64,000 nucleotides of DNA from NCBI RefSeq assembly GCF_000521215.1, contig NZ_KI928923.1, positions 84,272 through 148,271 of the forward strand, read 5' to 3'. Below the pieces are notes generated by a model. The model did no database searches. It had not been told where the DNA came from and saw only the letters and a program-made list of their open reading frames with translations. A program made the position numbers and the translations under genes. Positions 36,694-45,402 of this stretch are shown here, piece after piece. Source of the DNA: Labrenzia sp. DG1229 (GTDB lineage Bacteria > Pseudomonadota > Alphaproteobacteria > Rhizobiales > Stappiaceae). How positions within the stretch are numbered: position 1 is the stretch's first letter; every line of letters begins with the position of its first letter.

Positions 36694-38688
36694 TCATCGC
36701 CGCCGCCCGCCCGTATAGGTCGGAACATCCTCGCCCCCGAAGATGACCCGGTTCGGGCTGCGCTCAAAGCTTTCCGCGGCCCGCTGGATAGACACAAGTG
36801 TCCGATTGACTTGCGCCAGGGCGGCAGTGAAATCGCTCGACCCCTGTGTCGCGAACTTGGAAAGGCCTCCTGCGATGGAGTCTGCGCGGCTCTCGAAGGC
36901 AACGGCGATCTTCCGGATGGCCTGTGCAGCAAGCGTCGCTTCCTTGATCAAGCCTTCGCCATCGCCATCGACCATCGTGGATACCTTTTCCACCAGGCTC
37001 TCGACCCTGACAGACGTCGCGTTCAACGTTGCGGTCATCTGCTTTGCATCGGTGATGATCTGGTCAACATCCGGCGTGCGCTTGGCAAGATCAGCTGTCA
37101 TCTGCTGGACATTGTCAGCCGCTTTTTGGGCACTTTGCAGGATAGAAGGAATACCGTTCTCCTGACTTGCAAGCTCTGAGGCCGTGGTTTCAACTGACCC
37201 GACAATATTGGCAACTTTCTCGGGATCCACCGCTTTCAGAAGCGTGTCGGCGCTTTGCAGGGTTTCGGCAAAGCGTTCTGCGGCAGCCTGAACATCCGTG
37301 ATCAACGCTGCGATCCGATCATCCTGACCGCGAACCGTGGCTGATACGGCTTCGAAATTCTGGACGGTCGATTTGGTCGATGCGATAATCTCGTTGATCT
37401 GGCTCTGCTGATTGTTGAAATTATCGATCACGCTGGCGACACCATCGACCGCATTGCCGACTTTCTGAGGATCAACACTCGCCAGCACTTCATCAACCCG
37501 AAGCAACGACACATTCATGCCTGTGGTGAAGGTGTTGACCGATGCGACAACCTGCTCAATCCGCAGCGGATCGATGGCCGAGGCGATTTCAACACCACGC
37601 GACACGATCGCATCGACTTTCAACACAACATCCCGGCCGCCTTCCAGAATATCGGAAATGGCACCTTCACGTTGCTGAACGACCGCAACCACCTTGTTGA
37701 CATTTTCCATGGTTTTGCTGGTCGACGAAATCAGCGTGCTGATGTCGTTGCTGCGCGTCTCCAGCACGTCGCCAAGTGCCGCGGCACCCGTCATCACCTT
37801 CTCGACGTCTTCCGGCTTGACCGCCTTGACGATCTTCTGAACGTTGTCGAGGCCGTCATTCAGCTTTTTCGTGAATGTTTCCAGCTCCTTCGCGGCGCTT
37901 TGAGCGTCTGACATCAGGAGATCGATGTCGTCACTCGCCTTGCCCAGGCTGTTGGAAAACTTCGTCAGGTCATCGACTATGGCGGTTACCTTGTCCGATG
38001 GTACCGCCGCCAGCAGGCGCTCGCCCTGGTCGACGAGTTTTTCAAGACGCCCGGAAAGGCTTGAAAAGGCATCGGATGCCTTGCCAATGCTTGCCATGAA
38101 ATCCTTCACGCCATCGGAATTCGCGGCAAGCGCTGCCGAAAACGTTTCTACGTTCTTGATCGTGTCATTGATGAGCGGCTGGTTCTCGACAAGAATGTCC
38201 TCGATGGTTTTCATGGTCGTGTCGGCGCGCTTCAACACGTCGCGCGCGCCATCGACGATATCGTCGAAAAAGGACCTTTCGGCATAAAGAACAGGTACTT
38301 TTCCGTCATCCTTGCCGAGAAGCAGCGGTGACGACGACGTTCCACCCGACAGATCGACATACGCGATACCTGTCAGACCGGTGAAATTCAGCGTCGCCTT
38401 GGTGTCTTCGCGTATCGGGGTGGTCGGCTTGATACCGACTGTCGCGACAACCTTGGTCGGATCGTCCGGGGCAAAATCGAGGGACTTTACGTCACCAACC
38501 TTGATGCCGTTGAAGAGAACCTGCCCCCCGACCGGAAGGCCTGTGACCGGTCCCGGATAGATGACCATTAGCTCCACGTTCTGACGCGATTCAGCTGTTG
38601 CGGCCTTCCAATATACGAACCCGAACGCGGCAACCAGAATGGCAACCATGAAGGAACCGATCAGAATGTAATTCGCGCGGGTTTCCAT
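36694..38688 (-). CDS. MCE (MlaD) family periplasmic lipid-binding protein, long form
   Basis: The 664-residue protein has one N-terminal membrane anchor (NYILIGSFMVAILVAAFGFVYW), a single MCE/MlaD domain at about 38-120 (VTGLPVGGQVLFNGIKVGDVKSLDF and GLTGIAYVDLSGG), and then about 520 residues of continuous alpha-helix with regular small polar and hydrophobic residues. MlaD of E. coli is about 180 residues, so the long helical tail suggests a tunnel or needle reaching across the periplasm, as in YebT/PqiB/LetB-like or mycobacterial Mce proteins. It sits between the ATPase and lipoprotein genes. Confidence 0.92.
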   Translation of the reverse strand: METRANYILIGSFMVAILVAAFGFVYWKAATAESRQNVELMVIYPGPVTGLPVGGQVLFNGIKVGDVKSLDFAPDDPTKVVATVGIKPTTPIREDTKATLNFTGLTGIAYVDLSGGTSSSPLLLGKDDGKVPVLYAERSFFDDIVDGARDVLKRADTTMKTIEDILVENQPLINDTIKNVETFSAALAANSDGVKDFMASIGKASDAFSSLSGRLEKLVDQGERLLAAVPSDKVTAIVDDLTKFSNSLGKASDDIDLLMSDAQSAAKELETFTKKLNDGLDNVQKIVKAVKPEDVEKVMTGAAALGDVLETRSNDISTLISSTSKTMENVNKVVAVVQQREGAISDILEGGRDVVLKVDAIVSRGVEIASAIDPLRIEQVVASVNTFTTGMNVSLLRVDEVLASVDPQKVGNAVDGVASVIDNFNNQQSQINEIIASTKSTVQNFEAVSATVRGQDDRIAALITDVQAAAERFAETLQSADTLLKAVDPEKVANIVGSVETTASELASQENGIPSILQSAQKAADNVQQMTADLAKRTPDVDQIITDAKQMTATLNATSVRVESLVEKVSTMVDGDGEGLIKEATLAAQAIRKIAVAFESRADSIAGGLSKFATQGSSDFTAALAQVNRTLVSIQRAAESFERSPNRVIFGGEDVPTYTGGRRR

Positions 38689-38698
38689 TCAGTCCAAC

Positions 38699-39508
38699 CT
38701 ATACTCGGCGCAACGCCCGTTCACCCCTGAAATACTCCTTAATCCAGGGATCATCATTTTTCATCATTTCTTCCAGTGTGCCGATAGCCAGAACACGTTT
38801 ATTCCCAAGAACTGCAATGCGATCGCAAATAGAATGCAGGCTATCGAGATCATGCGTGACCATATAGACGGTCAATCCGAGAGTTGAGCTCAGGTTTTCG
38901 ATCAGCGAATCGAAGGCTGCCGCTCCAATCGGATCCAGTCCGGAGGTCGGCTCGTCCAGAAACACCAAATCCGGATCAAGTGCAAGCGCACGTGCAAGGC
39001 TCGCTCTTTTGATCATGCCACCTGACAACTCGGAGGGTAATTTGTCGGCCGAATCCTGTGGCAGGCCAACTAGCTCAAGTTTCAGAGTTGCAAGTTCATC
39101 CATCAGTTGCGGCGACAGATTGAGGTGCTCGCGCATCGGAACCTGGATGTTTTGCTTGACGGAAAGCGAGGAAAAAAGCGCGCCCTGCTGAAAAAGGACT
39201 CCCCAACGCCGCTCGATGGTCAATCGTTCCTTCTCGCTCGCCGTCGAAAGGTCATGTCCAAAAACAGATATGGTTCCCGTCCGCTTCGGAGTAAGACCCA
39301 GGATGGTCCTCATCAGAACCGATTTTCCCATGCCGGAGCCGCCAACAAAACCAAGCACTTCACCCCGGCGAACATCGAGATCAAGGTTTTGCAGAACGAT
39401 CTTGCTGCCAAAGCCGACGGTAACTCCACGAGCGGACAGGACATTCTCTGCTCCTTCCGCGGTAGACACCAGGTCTGTCTCTCGTTCTGCGGCGTCTGTC
39501 ATTGTCAT
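38699..39508 (-). CDS. ABC transporter ATP-binding protein, MlaF-like
   Basis: The protein of about 269 residues has a Walker A motif with an unusual middle (GGSGMGKSVLMR), the signature LSGGMIKRASLARAL and Walker B DPDLVFLDEPTSGLDP, followed by the D-loop and the H-loop histidine in VTHDLDSL. The GMGKS and SGGM variants are typical of the Mla/Ttg2 phospholipid ATPases. It energises the MlaE-type permease encoded upstream. The ATG at 39508 is used; ATG 39502 and a TTG at 39520 overlapping the permease stop are alternatives. Confidence 0.92.
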   Translation of the reverse strand: MTMTDAAERETDLVSTAEGAENVLSARGVTVGFGSKIVLQNLDLDVRRGEVLGFVGGSGMGKSVLMRTILGLTPKRTGTISVFGHDLSTASEKERLTIERRWGVLFQQGALFSSLSVKQNIQVPMREHLNLSPQLMDELATLKLELVGLPQDSADKLPSELSGGMIKRASLARALALDPDLVFLDEPTSGLDPIGAAAFDSLIENLSSTLGLTVYMVTHDLDSLHSICDRIAVLGNKRVLAIGTLEEMMKNDDPWIKEYFRGERALRRV

Positions 39509-39516
39509 GAATTCAA

Positions 39517-40665
39517 TCAAATTCCGATGGCGGCGAAGAACACGGCAAAAAAGCCGTCGACGACGATAACAAGAAAAATGGCTTTCACCACGGACATTGT
39601 CGTGTGACGGCCGAGCGATTCGGAAGATCCACCGACTTTCAACCCTTCAACGCAGGCTATCAGGCCGATAATCAAGGCCATGAAGGGTGCCTTCACGATC
39701 CCCACGGCAAGGGTTCCATTCGTGATTGCCACCTGGAGCTGGGTGAGGAAAGCGGCCGGTGGAATATCCAGATAGACCCAGGTGACGAGGCCTGAACCGA
39801 ACAAGGCTGCCATATCCGCGATGAAGGTCAGGATGGGCAAGGCGATCATGAGCGCCAGAATGCGCGGCAGAACAAGAACTTCCGTGACACTCAGTCCGAT
39901 AACGTGCAGCGCATCCACCTCTTCCTGCATGCGCATGGCACCCAGTTCGGCCGTGAACGCCGATCCGGACCGGCCGGCCACCATGATCGCGGTCAGGATG
40001 ACGCCGATCTCGCGAAGGATAAGGATACCGGCCAGATCGACCACGTAAATATCCACGCCGAACTGTTTGAGGTAGAACCCGCCCTGCTGGGAAATGATCG
40101 CACCGATCAGAAAACTCATCAGGGCAACGATGGGCACCGCACCGATACAGCTTCGGTCGAACTGGACCGCAATCGAGATACTGCGCAGCCGTCCGGGATT
40201 GAACAGTACGGTCGACGTAACCAGCCCGAGAGACCCCAGGATATGCAGCATCGCAAGGCCGTCTTTGTAGGCGTCGACCATCTGTCGCCCGGTCGCTTCC
40301 AGGAAGCCCACAATCGTGAAGCCGCCGCGATCCGGCTTGTATCTGGGTGGATGGTGCCGATCAATTTCATCGAAGAGCATCTGCCTTATGGGTGTAACCC
40401 CTGTCAGTCCGACCTTCCGTCCCTCAAATTCCAGTCGCCCACGCGTCCTGTGGATCAGCCAGGCTCCACTGGTATCAAGATGCTCGATCTTCGAGACGTC
40501 GATGCATGTCAGCCGGTCTTTGGCAACTTCGAGCCGGTCAAGGCCGGATTCGGCGTTGCCGATTGTGCTCACCGTCCAGTCGCCCGAGAGCGCCAGGTAC
40601 TGATGATCCGGCCCGTCAGCCTCCAGACTCATCTCCGGCTCGATGTTTTTTTCCAAGAATGCCAT
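39517..40665 (-). CDS. MlaE-type ABC permease with N-terminal STAS domain
   Basis: The 382-residue protein fuses a STAS-like domain (residues about 10-110; LTCIDVSKIEHLDTSGAWLI) to an MlaE permease (about 140-380; FDRSCIGAVPIVALMSFLIGAIISQQ, then REIGVILTAIMVAGRSGSAFTAELGAMRMQEEVDAL). In E. coli the STAS protein MlaB and permease MlaE are separate, so this is a known fused arrangement. It forms the inner-membrane core of a lipid transporter with the ATPase and MCE proteins of the operon. The ATG at 40665 yields a compact STAS start; an upstream extension is arginine-rich and unlikely. Confidence 0.9.
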   Translation of the reverse strand: MAFLEKNIEPEMSLEADGPDHQYLALSGDWTVSTIGNAESGLDRLEVAKDRLTCIDVSKIEHLDTSGAWLIHRTRGRLEFEGRKVGLTGVTPIRQMLFDEIDRHHPPRYKPDRGGFTIVGFLEATGRQMVDAYKDGLAMLHILGSLGLVTSTVLFNPGRLRSISIAVQFDRSCIGAVPIVALMSFLIGAIISQQGGFYLKQFGVDIYVVDLAGILILREIGVILTAIMVAGRSGSAFTAELGAMRMQEEVDALHVIGLSVTEVLVLPRILALMIALPILTFIADMAALFGSGLVTWVYLDIPPAAFLTQLQVAITNGTLAVGIVKAPFMALIIGLIACVEGLKVGGSSESLGRHTTMSVVKAIFLVIVVDGFFAVFFAAIGI

Positions 40666-40757
40666 TCCGGATGGCTGCCCTCTTGCCGCTGGTTCGATAT
40701 CCCCCGTATACCTGATGGAGAACTTTAACGTCCAGCAGCCACTTGAAAGCTTTGTCC

Positions 40758-41771
40758 ATGGAAATAGCCCGTCCCTATCTTTTGTTCCTCGGCGACGTGC
40801 CAGATGCCCTGGCGGCCAAAACGGCGGTTGGTATCGTAGATTGGCGCAAAGACTGGTGTATTGGCCAGATTCGTCTGCCAGGTTGTGCCGCAGATACAGG
40901 CCTTTCCGACATGTCAATAAGCGAAGGCGCAAGCGCCGGCGCAAAGACACTTGTCATCGGAGCTGTGAACGCAGGCGGGCGACTTCCCGATCACTGGATC
41001 GCGTCGATTGTCGAAGCACTTGATTCGGGGCTGGACATTGCGTCCGGCCTGCATGTCCGCCTCGGAGACATTCCCGAAGTCCGCGAAGCCGCAGAACGCA
41101 ACAATGGCCAGCTCCACGACGTTCGTCACAACTCCATGACGTTCGCAACCGGCAAAGGCACCAAACGTTCGGGGAAAAGGATCCTTGCCGTGGGGACAGA
41201 CTGTTCCGTCGGCAAGAAATACACCGCGCTGGCGATGGACAGGGCCATGTCCGGTCGCGGTTACAAGAGTTCCTTCTGCGCAACCGGACAGACCGGCATT
41301 TTTATTTCGGGTCGGGGCATCTCTCTCGATGCAGTGGTGGCCGACTTCATCTCCGGTGCCGCCGAATGGCTTTCTCCCGAAACGGAAGAAGATCACTGGC
41401 AGATCGTCGAGGGTCAGGGCTCCCTGTTCCATCCTTCCTTTGCCGGCGTGACGCTGGGTCTCCTCCATGGATCCCAACCGGACGGGTTCATTGTTTGTCA
41501 CGAGCCAACCCGCACAAAGATGCGCGGTGTCGAGACACCTATTCCAACCATCGAGCAAGTCATCAACACGACCATCCAGCTCGGCCGGCTGACCAATCCG
41601 GCGATCCAGTGTATAGGCATCGCGGTCAACACGGCAGCTCTTGAAGATGACGAGGCTCTGGCCTTTCTTGCCAAGGTGGGTGAAAAGCACGGCCTTCCGG
41701 CCACGGATCCTGTTCGCTATGGCATGGAAGCGATTGTCGACAAGGTCTCTGCAAAATTCGGTGCACCATGA
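40758..41771 (+). CDS. dgcN: D-glutamate N-acetyltransferase DgcN (DUF1611)
   Basis: The 337-residue protein belongs to the DUF1611/P-loop family. VGTDCSVGKKYTALAMDRAM is its nucleotide-binding loop, and CATGQTGIFISGRGISLDAVVADF and HEPTRTKMRGVETPIP are conserved blocks. DgcN has been described as the N-acetyltransferase that starts D-glutamate catabolism in marine bacteria; the next enzyme, DgcA, racemises N-acetyl-D-glutamate. The stop overlaps the DgcA start by 4 bases (ATGA), which strongly supports this pairing. The ATG at 40758 is used; a TTG at 40743 is possible. No DgcR-type regulator is next to the pair. Confidence 0.85.
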   Translation: MEIARPYLLFLGDVPDALAAKTAVGIVDWRKDWCIGQIRLPGCAADTGLSDMSISEGASAGAKTLVIGAVNAGGRLPDHWIASIVEALDSGLDIASGLHVRLGDIPEVREAAERNNGQLHDVRHNSMTFATGKGTKRSGKRILAVGTDCSVGKKYTALAMDRAMSGRGYKSSFCATGQTGIFISGRGISLDAVVADFISGAAEWLSPETEEDHWQIVEGQGSLFHPSFAGVTLGLLHGSQPDGFIVCHEPTRTKMRGVETPIPTIEQVINTTIQLGRLTNPAIQCIGIAVNTAALEDDEALAFLAKVGEKHGLPATDPVRYGMEAIVDKVSAKFGAP

Positions 41772-42751
41772 ATCGGATTGTCAACATAGATGCGCAGAGC
41801 TATGAAATTGCCGGTGGTTTCACGATCTCCCGAGGCACGAGAACGCATGCGCAAGTCATCGTCGTGACCATTGAGGAAGACGGAGCATCAGGACACGGTG
41901 AATGTGTCCCTTATCCGCGTTACGGCGAGTCACTTGAGACGGTTCAAACCCAGATCGAGGAAATTTCTCCACTTTTGAAGACAGGTCTTTCCAGGACCGC
42001 TCTTCAGAACTCCATGCCAGCGGGAGCCGCCCGCAACGCGGTCGATTGCGCGCTCTGGGACCTCGACGCCAAACGCTCTGGTCAATCAGCCGCCGAATTG
42101 GCAGGCCTCGGCGCGCTGCATCCTGTCACGACCGCCTTTACCATCAGTGTCGACACGCCTGAGGCAATGGCTGAAAAGACCTCGGCTGCAGCACACCGCC
42201 CTCTGCTGAAGGTCAAGTTGGCCGGTCCGGGGGACGACGCACGTATTCTGGCGGTTCGGGAAGCCGCCCCGGGTAGCACCCTCATCGTCGATGCCAACGA
42301 GGCCTGGGATGAAAGCTGTTTTGAAGCGAACATGGCGGCTTGTGCGGCAGCTGGTGTTCAGCTCATCGAACAACCTCTTCCGGCCGGCAATGACGACCTG
42401 CTGGCCTCGCTGACGCCGCCCGTGGTGATTTGTGCAGATGAAAGCCTCTCCCCCGGCAAAGGACTGGACGGTCTCCGGGAAAAATACGACGCAGTCAACA
42501 TCAAGCTCGACAAGGCAGGTGGCCTCACGGAAGCCTTGAAGCTGCTCAGCGCAGCGCGCGAAGCGGATTTCAAGGTCATGACAGGTTGCATGCTTGGCAC
42601 ATCGCTTGCGATGGCGCCTGCTGTGCTGATCGCTCAAAATGCCGATTATGTCGACCTGGACGGCCCTCTTCTGTTGTCGCAAGACCGCAGTCCAGGCTTG
42701 AGATTTGACGACAGCACGCTTTATCCACCCGAGCCTGCGCTCTGGGGTTGA
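41768..42751 (+). CDS. dgcA: N-acetyl-D-glutamate racemase DgcA (enolase superfamily)
   Basis: The 327-residue enzyme has the muconate-lactonizing/dipeptide-epimerase layout: a capping domain, then LLKVKLAGPG with the KxK catalytic lysine, LIVDANEAWDE with the first metal aspartate, QLIEQPLPAG with the second ligand, and VVICADESLSP with the third. NIKLDKAGGLTEAL supplies the opposite lysine. The family could also read as L-Ala-D/L-Glu epimerase, but coupling to DgcN supports N-acetyl-D-glutamate racemase. This route would let the cell use D-glutamate from peptidoglycan or dissolved organic matter. Confidence 0.85.
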   Translation: MNRIVNIDAQSYEIAGGFTISRGTRTHAQVIVVTIEEDGASGHGECVPYPRYGESLETVQTQIEEISPLLKTGLSRTALQNSMPAGAARNAVDCALWDLDAKRSGQSAAELAGLGALHPVTTAFTISVDTPEAMAEKTSAAAHRPLLKVKLAGPGDDARILAVREAAPGSTLIVDANEAWDESCFEANMAACAAAGVQLIEQPLPAGNDDLLASLTPPVVICADESLSPGKGLDGLREKYDAVNIKLDKAGGLTEALKLLSAAREADFKVMTGCMLGTSLAMAPAVLIAQNADYVDLDGPLLLSQDRSPGLRFDDSTLYPPEPALWG

Positions 42752-42756
42752 CCAGT

Positions 42757-43932
42757 CTATCCTGCTTGCGCAAGCCTCATTTTCTCGCGGATCAGGGGCG
42801 TCAGCAAAAGGACCAATACAGTTCCAACGGCAGCGACCACAGCCATCAGGTAAAACGGTGCATGCGGATTGTCTTCAAAAAGTGCACCTGAGACTGCAAT
42901 CCCGGCGGCCATCTGAATACCGATTGACGCCGTGAACAGGCCCTGCCCCGTTCCGGACCAACGGGCGGGCACGACCTTTGCCAGAATCGCAACGGCTCCA
43001 AGATGAGCGGCTCCAAAGGTCAGTCCGTGCAACAGCTGAAGTACCCCCATAAGCAGCAGCGTATCGGCGAACGGAACCAGACCCCAGCGGATGACCGAGG
43101 CTATCCCTGCAACAACAAGAAAAACTGGCGGATCGAAACGCAGTGACAGTTTCCCGGCAATGGTGAAAAGTGCGATTTCCGCCACGACACCAATGGCCCA
43201 GAGCGCGCCGATGGCAAACTTCGGCACATCGATCGATTGCCAGTAGATCGTCCCAAAACCGTAGAAGGCAGCATGCGTCGCCTGGAAGAGCCCCAGAACT
43301 GCAAGCACGGGCCAGAACCAGAAACTCTGGAAAGGGGTTACCCTTGGCTGACGGTCATTTGCTGTATCAGCATGTTCCCGTTGCTGTTTCGGCAATGACA
43401 TGACCACGAGGCCGGTTGCGAAGGACGCTGCGATTGTCAGGCAAACGATCAGCCACGAAGTGGATTGGGCTGCAAGGCTTCCTCCTGCAAGATTGGCAAG
43501 AACAAAGCCAACCGATCCCCAGAGCCGCATGCGGGCATAATCTGCTCCGGTGTTGCGCGCTGTATCGAGTGCATATGCATCACTGAGTGGCAGGATCGGA
43601 GCCTTGATCACCATATAGCCAACCATCGCGATACTTGCGATGAGGATACCGCCCGGCAGGAAAAACAGCGAAATGAACCCGGCACCCATTATCGAATAGA
43701 TCAGGATCGACCATCGTCTCTGACCGGTCCTGTCGGCAATATTTGACAAAATTGGACTGGCAGCGATGCGCGCGATGGTGCCGACGCCCAGTATAAATCC
43801 GATTTCAGCTGTACTAAGGCCCCGAAATTCCAAAACTAACGGGAAAAACGGTAGAAAAAGTCCAAACGCGAAAAAGTGGCATGCAAACAATGCAGCAACC
43901 CTTGCGCTAATACTGTTGAATATTTTTGTCAT
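42757..43932 (-). CDS. MFS transporter, HcaT/MFS_1-like type
   Basis: The 391-residue protein has twelve hydrophobic helices. VAALFACHFFAFGLFLPFFPLVLEFRGLSTAEIGFILGVGTIARIAASPILSNIADRTGQRRW resembles the phenylpropionate-permease (HcaT) group. HGLTFGAAHLGAVAIL and VPARWSGTGQGLFTA in the second half are also typical. It is convergent with dgcA with a 5-base gap. Cargo is uncertain: by position it might carry a D-amino acid, by family an aromatic acid. The ATG at 43932 is chosen over an upstream codon. Confidence 0.87.
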   Translation of the reverse strand: MTKIFNSISARVAALFACHFFAFGLFLPFFPLVLEFRGLSTAEIGFILGVGTIARIAASPILSNIADRTGQRRWSILIYSIMGAGFISLFFLPGGILIASIAMVGYMVIKAPILPLSDAYALDTARNTGADYARMRLWGSVGFVLANLAGGSLAAQSTSWLIVCLTIAASFATGLVVMSLPKQQREHADTANDRQPRVTPFQSFWFWPVLAVLGLFQATHAAFYGFGTIYWQSIDVPKFAIGALWAIGVVAEIALFTIAGKLSLRFDPPVFLVVAGIASVIRWGLVPFADTLLLMGVLQLLHGLTFGAAHLGAVAILAKVVPARWSGTGQGLFTASIGIQMAAGIAVSGALFEDNPHAPFYLMAVVAAVGTVLVLLLTPLIREKMRLAQAG

Positions 43933-44062
43933 AAGTTCATTGTCAAGGCTCCAGGCCACGCTGGCATAAAGGGATGTTAACGATTTTCACCCTACGATCT
44001 AAGGGAAGTTGTCCGTGTTACGGCAACACACGATCCTTAGGCAAGTTGAGAATCGCGCCCAT

Positions 44063-45256
44063 ATGAAAACGGAAACAAATCAGGAAGAGCCAGAGTTGAT
44101 CGGCGACGCCGAATATCACACTCTCGAACAGACCCTGCTGGAATCCGATCGCGGGCGTCGGTTTCTGAAAGAATATCTGAACCGACACAAGACTCCAGAA
44201 ACAACGGAGATCCTGGGTGCGATTCACCGGCTTGAGAAAGTCGTGACCCGGGAACGCACGGTGCCCGATCTCGACAAGATCCGTCTGGATATCGCCGAGA
44301 TGCACGAGGCCATCGAACGGACAAAGGCCGAGATTGCCAACATCAAGGACGATGGTGACGAAAGCAACCGCTTCGTCGATGCATCTCACGAACTCGACGC
44401 GATCGTCACGCAGACCGAAGGCGCGACCCAGTCGATCCTGGAAGCTGCGGAGCAGATCCAGGAACAGGCCTGGGTGCTGCGGGAAAACGGGGCCGACGGT
44501 TCCGCATGCGATGAAATCGATGCCAAGGCCACTGAAATTTTCATGGCTTGTTCCTTCCAGGACCTGACCGGCCAGCGTACGAACAAGGTTGTCCAGGTGC
44601 TGCGCTATCTGGAAAGCCGCATCAATCTGATGATCGGCATCTGGGGTATCGAGGAGATGGAGGCCGAAGACACTGCAGGTCCGGTCGATACGCGCCCTGA
44701 TGCCCATCTTCTGAACGGTCCTCAGAGTTCCGGTCGTGGCGTGTGCCAGAACAGTGTCGATGAACTGATGTCCGTCAGTGACGACGTGTTCGACGCTGCC
44801 TTGGAAGAAACCGGTATGGACGTCGCGACCGAAACATCCGCAACGTCCGAGAACGACGAAACGGCCTCTGAAACCGATGTCGATGCGATCATGGCTGGAG
44901 GCCACGAGCCGATGGACGCTGCCGCCATCGACGACATGTTCGCGTCAGCCTCTGCGGATGCGGTCAACGAAGAGCCAGTTGAAGAAGACCCGGCAGACGA
45001 AGATCCGGTTGACGAATTTGCAAGCGCAGACCCGGATGCCCAGTTGGACGAAGCCGCTATCGAAAAACTCTTCGACAGTGAAGTCGACGCAACCGAAGAC
45101 GAAGCTGTGGTGGAAGACGAAGCTGAGGCAGAGGCCGACGTAACCTGGGAGCTGACCGAGGAAGTGGCGGAAGACGAAGCAGCGGTGGAGGACGACGACG
45201 CCACCGATCCTCTTCAGCAACTCTCCGAAGCCGAACGTCAGGCCCTCTTCAACTGA
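44063..45256 (+). CDS. CheZ-like protein phosphatase with acidic tail
   Basis: The protein of about 397 residues has two parts. Residues about 1-200 form a long helical domain with ACSFQDLTGQRTNKVVQVLRYLESRI, matching the CheZ catalytic motif QDLTGQ (the glutamine drives CheY-P hydrolysis). Residues about 230-397 are very acidic and low in complexity (runs of Glu, Asp and Ala) and end in LQQLSEAERQALFN, a conserved short end that may be the CheY-binding peptide, as in CheZ. It lies far from chemotaxis genes in this window. The start is uncertain; GTG 44015 has a good ribosome site and is an alternative. Confidence 0.78.
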   Translation: MKTETNQEEPELIGDAEYHTLEQTLLESDRGRRFLKEYLNRHKTPETTEILGAIHRLEKVVTRERTVPDLDKIRLDIAEMHEAIERTKAEIANIKDDGDESNRFVDASHELDAIVTQTEGATQSILEAAEQIQEQAWVLRENGADGSACDEIDAKATEIFMACSFQDLTGQRTNKVVQVLRYLESRINLMIGIWGIEEMEAEDTAGPVDTRPDAHLLNGPQSSGRGVCQNSVDELMSVSDDVFDAALEETGMDVATETSATSENDETASETDVDAIMAGGHEPMDAAAIDDMFASASADAVNEEPVEEDPADEDPVDEFASADPDAQLDEAAIEKLFDSEVDATEDEAVVEDEAEAEADVTWELTEEVAEDEAAVEDDDATDPLQQLSEAERQALFN

Positions 45257-45278
45257 TTTTTTTACCGGACTTCTGAAC

Positions 45279-45309
45279 AAGGGGCGCAGCTGGCAGTTGC
45301 GCCCTTTTT
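45279..45309 (+). terminator. Intrinsic terminator after the CheZ-like gene
   Basis: GGGCGCA at 45282-45288 pairs with TGCGCCC at 45298-45304, extended by A-T pairs, and a run of five T follows. It lies 22 bases after the stop codon. Confidence 0.82.
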
Positions 45310-45402
45310 CGTTCAGGTAGCATTTAACAATACGGCAAGAAAGCTTCGTTTTTACAATCTCTAGGGGTAAAGACCATACGGATCCAGACTGCAATCCAAT
45401 GG

